This document shows, piece by piece, positions 44,079 to 45,800 of a stretch of DNA of 45,800 bases (within the stretch, counting starts at the first letter, position 1; every line of letters starts with the position of its first letter). Both the position numbers and the translations under genes were made by a program. Below the pieces are notes generated by a model that was not told where the DNA came from, ran no database searches, and worked only from the letters and a program-made list of their open reading frames with translations. The stretch covers positions 1 through 45,800 of the forward strand of contig CALDOK010000190.1 in NCBI GenBank assembly GCA_937912125.1, read 5' to 3'. Source of the DNA: an uncultured Pseudomonadota bacterium (lineage in GTDB: Bacteria; Myxococcota_A; UBA796; JAFGLY01).

Positions 44079-44209
44079 GGCGTCGATCGGGACGTGTCCG
44101 CCTCACCTTGGGGTCCGGGTGCCCCACGCGCTGTCCTCTGTCTGCCGCGGGGGCCTCGTCGCAGCTTGGCACCGCAAGGAAGAAAGCTGGATATCGCGCG
44201 CCACGAGGC

Positions 44210-44224
44210 TGGCATGGGTCTTGC
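44210..44224 (+). promoter_or_regulatory. Sigma-54-like promoter upstream of the lysozyme gene
   Basis: TGGCAT-N5-TTGC with perfect GG/GC spacing (GG 44211-44212, GC 44223-44224). A start near 44236 would leave about 18 nt before the ATG, enough to include the CGGAGG SD. Confidence 0.6.
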
Positions 44225-44253
44225 GTTGTGTCCTCGTGTCTCGGAGGTCATCC

Positions 44254-45591
44254 ATGCGTCACGCCCTGCTCGCCCTCGTCGTCACCGCCACCAGCGTCGG
44301 TTGCACCCTGTTCCAACACAGCCCCAGCGCCGACGACGCGCCGGGTGATTGCCCCATCGCCATCCAGGTCGAAGGCTGGGCCGAGCTGGACCTACGGGAG
44401 AACAGCCGCGGCGTGCGCTGGGTGGGCCAGGAGTTCCACTCGGTCTACCACCTGCCCGAGGGGGAACTGGACTACGCCTACCAGACCATGGACACCTTCG
44501 ACCTTAGCGGCGAGGTCATCCGGCCCCAGCAGGATCTGGGAGAGGCCGGCTTCCTGCTGGTGGACATGCTGAGCGAGTGGGTGGGGTCCGATCGGGAGGA
44601 GACCCTCAACCCTCCCGAGGACGCCCAGATCCGCTACGCCTACGACCGCGCCAGCGGCGTGCTGTGGGCCGAGCGGGGCATCAAGAGCAAGGACGACACC
44701 TACGAGCACCAGATCGAGCTCACCGAGATCCTGGTCAACGAGACCGCCGCGGGCCCCATCATCTACCTCGAGTACATCGAGAACTACTTCCAGGGTGATG
44801 ACGGCGGCTCCTGCACCGAGATCTCCAGCGGCGATCAGCTCGGCCAGGCCGGGGAGGACGGTTCCTCGGGCGGTTCCTCCGGCGGCTCCTCCGGCGGTTC
44901 CTCCGGCGGTTCCTCGGGCGGTTCCTCCGGCGGCTCCTCGGGCGGTCCCCACGACGGCAACTTCTCCGCCTGCGGCGAGGGCGGCACGGTCGACGGCATC
45001 GACGTGTCCTACTGGCAGGGCAACATCAACTGGGACGGCGTGGCCAACGATGGCATCGACTTCGCCATCGTGCGCGTCGCCGACGGCTTCTACGAGGATC
45101 CGGACTTCGACGCCAACTGGGCCGGGGCGCGCAACGCGGGCCTGGTGCGCGGCACCTACCAGTTCTTCCGCGCTGGCCGCGACGGTGCCGACCAGGCCGA
45201 TCTGCTCCTGCGGCGCATGGGCAGGCTGGACCCCGAGGACATCCCGCCGGTCTTGGACATCGAGACCACCGACGGCTACTCCACCGGCCACGTGGCGGAC
45301 GAGATGTGGTCCTGGTTGGACCGGGTCGAGAGCGAGACCGGGCGTGTCCCCATCATCTACACCAGCCCTGGCCTGTGGCCGTCCATGGTGGGGAACGAAG
45401 ACTTCAGCGACTACCACCTGTGGGTCGCCCACTGGGGCACCAACTGCCCCAGCCTGCCTACCCACTGGGACCACTGGACCTTCTGGCAGACCAGCTCCAC
45501 CGGCTCCATCGGCGGCATCTCCGGCAACGTCGACACCAACCTGTTCAACGGCGACTACCAGGACCTGCTGGACTGGACCGCCAGCAACTGA
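44254..45591 (+). CDS. GH25-family lysozyme, lipoprotein
   Basis: A 445-residue protein with lipobox SVGC (C17). An N-terminal domain (about 25-195) of unknown fold is joined by a (SSGG)n linker (about 204-231) to a C-terminal GH25 (Chalaropsis-type) lysozyme domain. GIDVSYWQG (D250), FAIVRVADG, GTYQFF and LDIE (D335, E337) are the GH25 signatures; D and E are the catalytic acids that cut the MurNAc-GlcNAc bond of peptidoglycan. As a membrane-anchored lysozyme it could act on prey or on the cell's own wall. ATG with CGGAGG upstream is well supported; the open frame further upstream is non-coding. Confidence 0.9.
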   Translation: MRHALLALVVTATSVGCTLFQHSPSADDAPGDCPIAIQVEGWAELDLRENSRGVRWVGQEFHSVYHLPEGELDYAYQTMDTFDLSGEVIRPQQDLGEAGFLLVDMLSEWVGSDREETLNPPEDAQIRYAYDRASGVLWAERGIKSKDDTYEHQIELTEILVNETAAGPIIYLEYIENYFQGDDGGSCTEISSGDQLGQAGEDGSSGGSSGGSSGGSSGGSSGGSSGGSSGGPHDGNFSACGEGGTVDGIDVSYWQGNINWDGVANDGIDFAIVRVADGFYEDPDFDANWAGARNAGLVRGTYQFFRAGRDGADQADLLLRRMGRLDPEDIPPVLDIETTDGYSTGHVADEMWSWLDRVESETGRVPIIYTSPGLWPSMVGNEDFSDYHLWVAHWGTNCPSLPTHWDHWTFWQTSSTGSIGGISGNVDTNLFNGDYQDLLDWTASN

Positions 45592-45612
45592 GACTCCACG
45601 TCGAGCGGTATA

Positions 45613-45642
45613 CTCCGGGTGAGGTTCGGACCTCGCCCGGAG
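45613..45642 (+). promoter_or_regulatory. Hairpin that would cover the SD of the next lipoprotein gene
   Basis: CTCCGGG (45613-45619) pairs with CCCGGAG (45636-45642). An inner stem GAGGT/ACCTC closes a 4-nt loop, and a U-G wobble joins the two. The right arm contains most of the SD GGAGG (45639-45643), 7 nt before the ATG. A TATACT -10-like hexamer (45609-45614) overlaps the left arm, so a promoter-initiated message would lack it, while read-through from the lysozyme gene would form the full hairpin. Confidence 0.5.
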
Positions 45643-45650
45643 GTTCTCGT

Positions 45651-45800
45651 ATGCGCACCACCGCCCTGCTCCTGCTCGTCGCCGCCTTGCTGCCCGCCTG
45701 CCCCAAGCCCGTGGACGACAGCGGCCCTGACGGCGACGCCGACACCGACGCCGACACCGACGCCGACATCGACGCCGACACCGACGCCGACAGCGACACG
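45651..45800 (+). CDS. Asp/Thr-rich lipoprotein (3' end outside the window)
   Basis: Fifty codons are visible. Lipobox LLPAC (C17) follows MRTTALLLLVAA. The mature part is an Asp-Ala/Asp-Thr repeat (DADTDADTDAD), the usual spacer of myxobacterial lipoproteins that leads into a folded domain not in view. SD GGAGG precedes the ATG and can be covered by a hairpin. Confidence 0.8.
   Translation, partial: MRTTALLLLVAALLPACPKPVDDSGPDGDADTDADTDADIDADTDADSDT

Noticed and set aside
42115..44172. 685-codon minus-strand frame opposite the giant coiled-coil gene
   Set aside because: Antisense shadow; no start context and no domain.
44119..44253. Upstream extension of the lysozyme frame
   Set aside because: The SD and lipobox fix the ATG at 44254, and the sigma-54-like promoter lies inside the extension.

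Overview
This is a gene-dense, very GC-rich window. It holds many lipoproteins, MopE-type Asp/Cys repeat proteins, C-terminal Gly/Cys-helix-Arg sorting tails of the MYXO-CTERM kind, OmpA with thrombospondin type-3 repeats, and GTG/TTG starts with ATGA/GTGA stop-start overlaps. Together these suggest a myxobacterium-like member of the Myxococcota (former Deltaproteobacteria). No rRNA, tRNA, CRISPR array, insertion sequence or phage module was seen, so this looks like ordinary chromosome rich in lineage-specific secreted proteins.

Layout. 1-5.5 kb: the 3' part of a large MopE-repeat surface protein, an OmpA-family protein, a small exported protein and a probable outer-membrane protein. 5.5-9.4 kb (minus strand): a three-gene unit of a desaturase-like FAD oxidoreductase, a CrtC/AttH-like lipocalin-fold lipoprotein and a Pro-Glu-linker protein. 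9.5-18.1 kb: mostly intracellular genes, namely a solo adenine DNA methyltransferase, an ArsC/Spx-like protein, glutaminyl-tRNA synthetase, two paralogous membrane proteins, an Fpg/Nei DNA glycosylase, a small unknown protein, an ADP-ribosylglycohydrolase and an aldo/keto-reductase-like protein without the usual catalytic tetrad.

18.2-26.7 kb: a MopE-repeat lipoprotein with a fibrinogen-like C-terminus, three exported proteins, a barrel-like gene whose signal peptide is cut off by an in-frame TGA, a lipoprotein serpin behind a sigma-54-like promoter, and a membrane-anchored dual-specificity-type phosphatase. 26.7-28.6 kb: a GNAT acetyltransferase, a cupin-like protein and a Cys-rich unknown. 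28.6-33.4 kb (minus strand): a tightly coupled five-gene operon (trypsin-like protease, exported protein, lipoprotein, DUF5685-like protein with a Cys-rich tail, squalene/phytoene-synthase-like protein). 33.5-38.9 kb: a beta-helix-like lipoprotein with a probable CTG start, another lipoprotein, a TPR-thioredoxin fusion, an SGNH hydrolase and a small zinc-ribbon membrane protein.

39.1-45.8 kb: an all-coiled-coil protein directly followed by a 1436-residue coiled-coil protein with two acidic DWDF motifs and a polyproline tail. Then come a GH25 lysozyme lipoprotein behind a second sigma-54-like promoter and the 5' end of an Asp/Thr-rich lipoprotein.

How the parts may work together (inference): at least eleven lipoproteins plus a protease, a serpin, a lysozyme, a lipase-like SGNH hydrolase and Ca-binding repeat proteins form an extracellular and surface repertoire that fits a predatory or surface-associated lifestyle. 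The most novel-looking units are the coiled-coil pair at 39216-44055 and the translationally coupled operon at 28587-33413.
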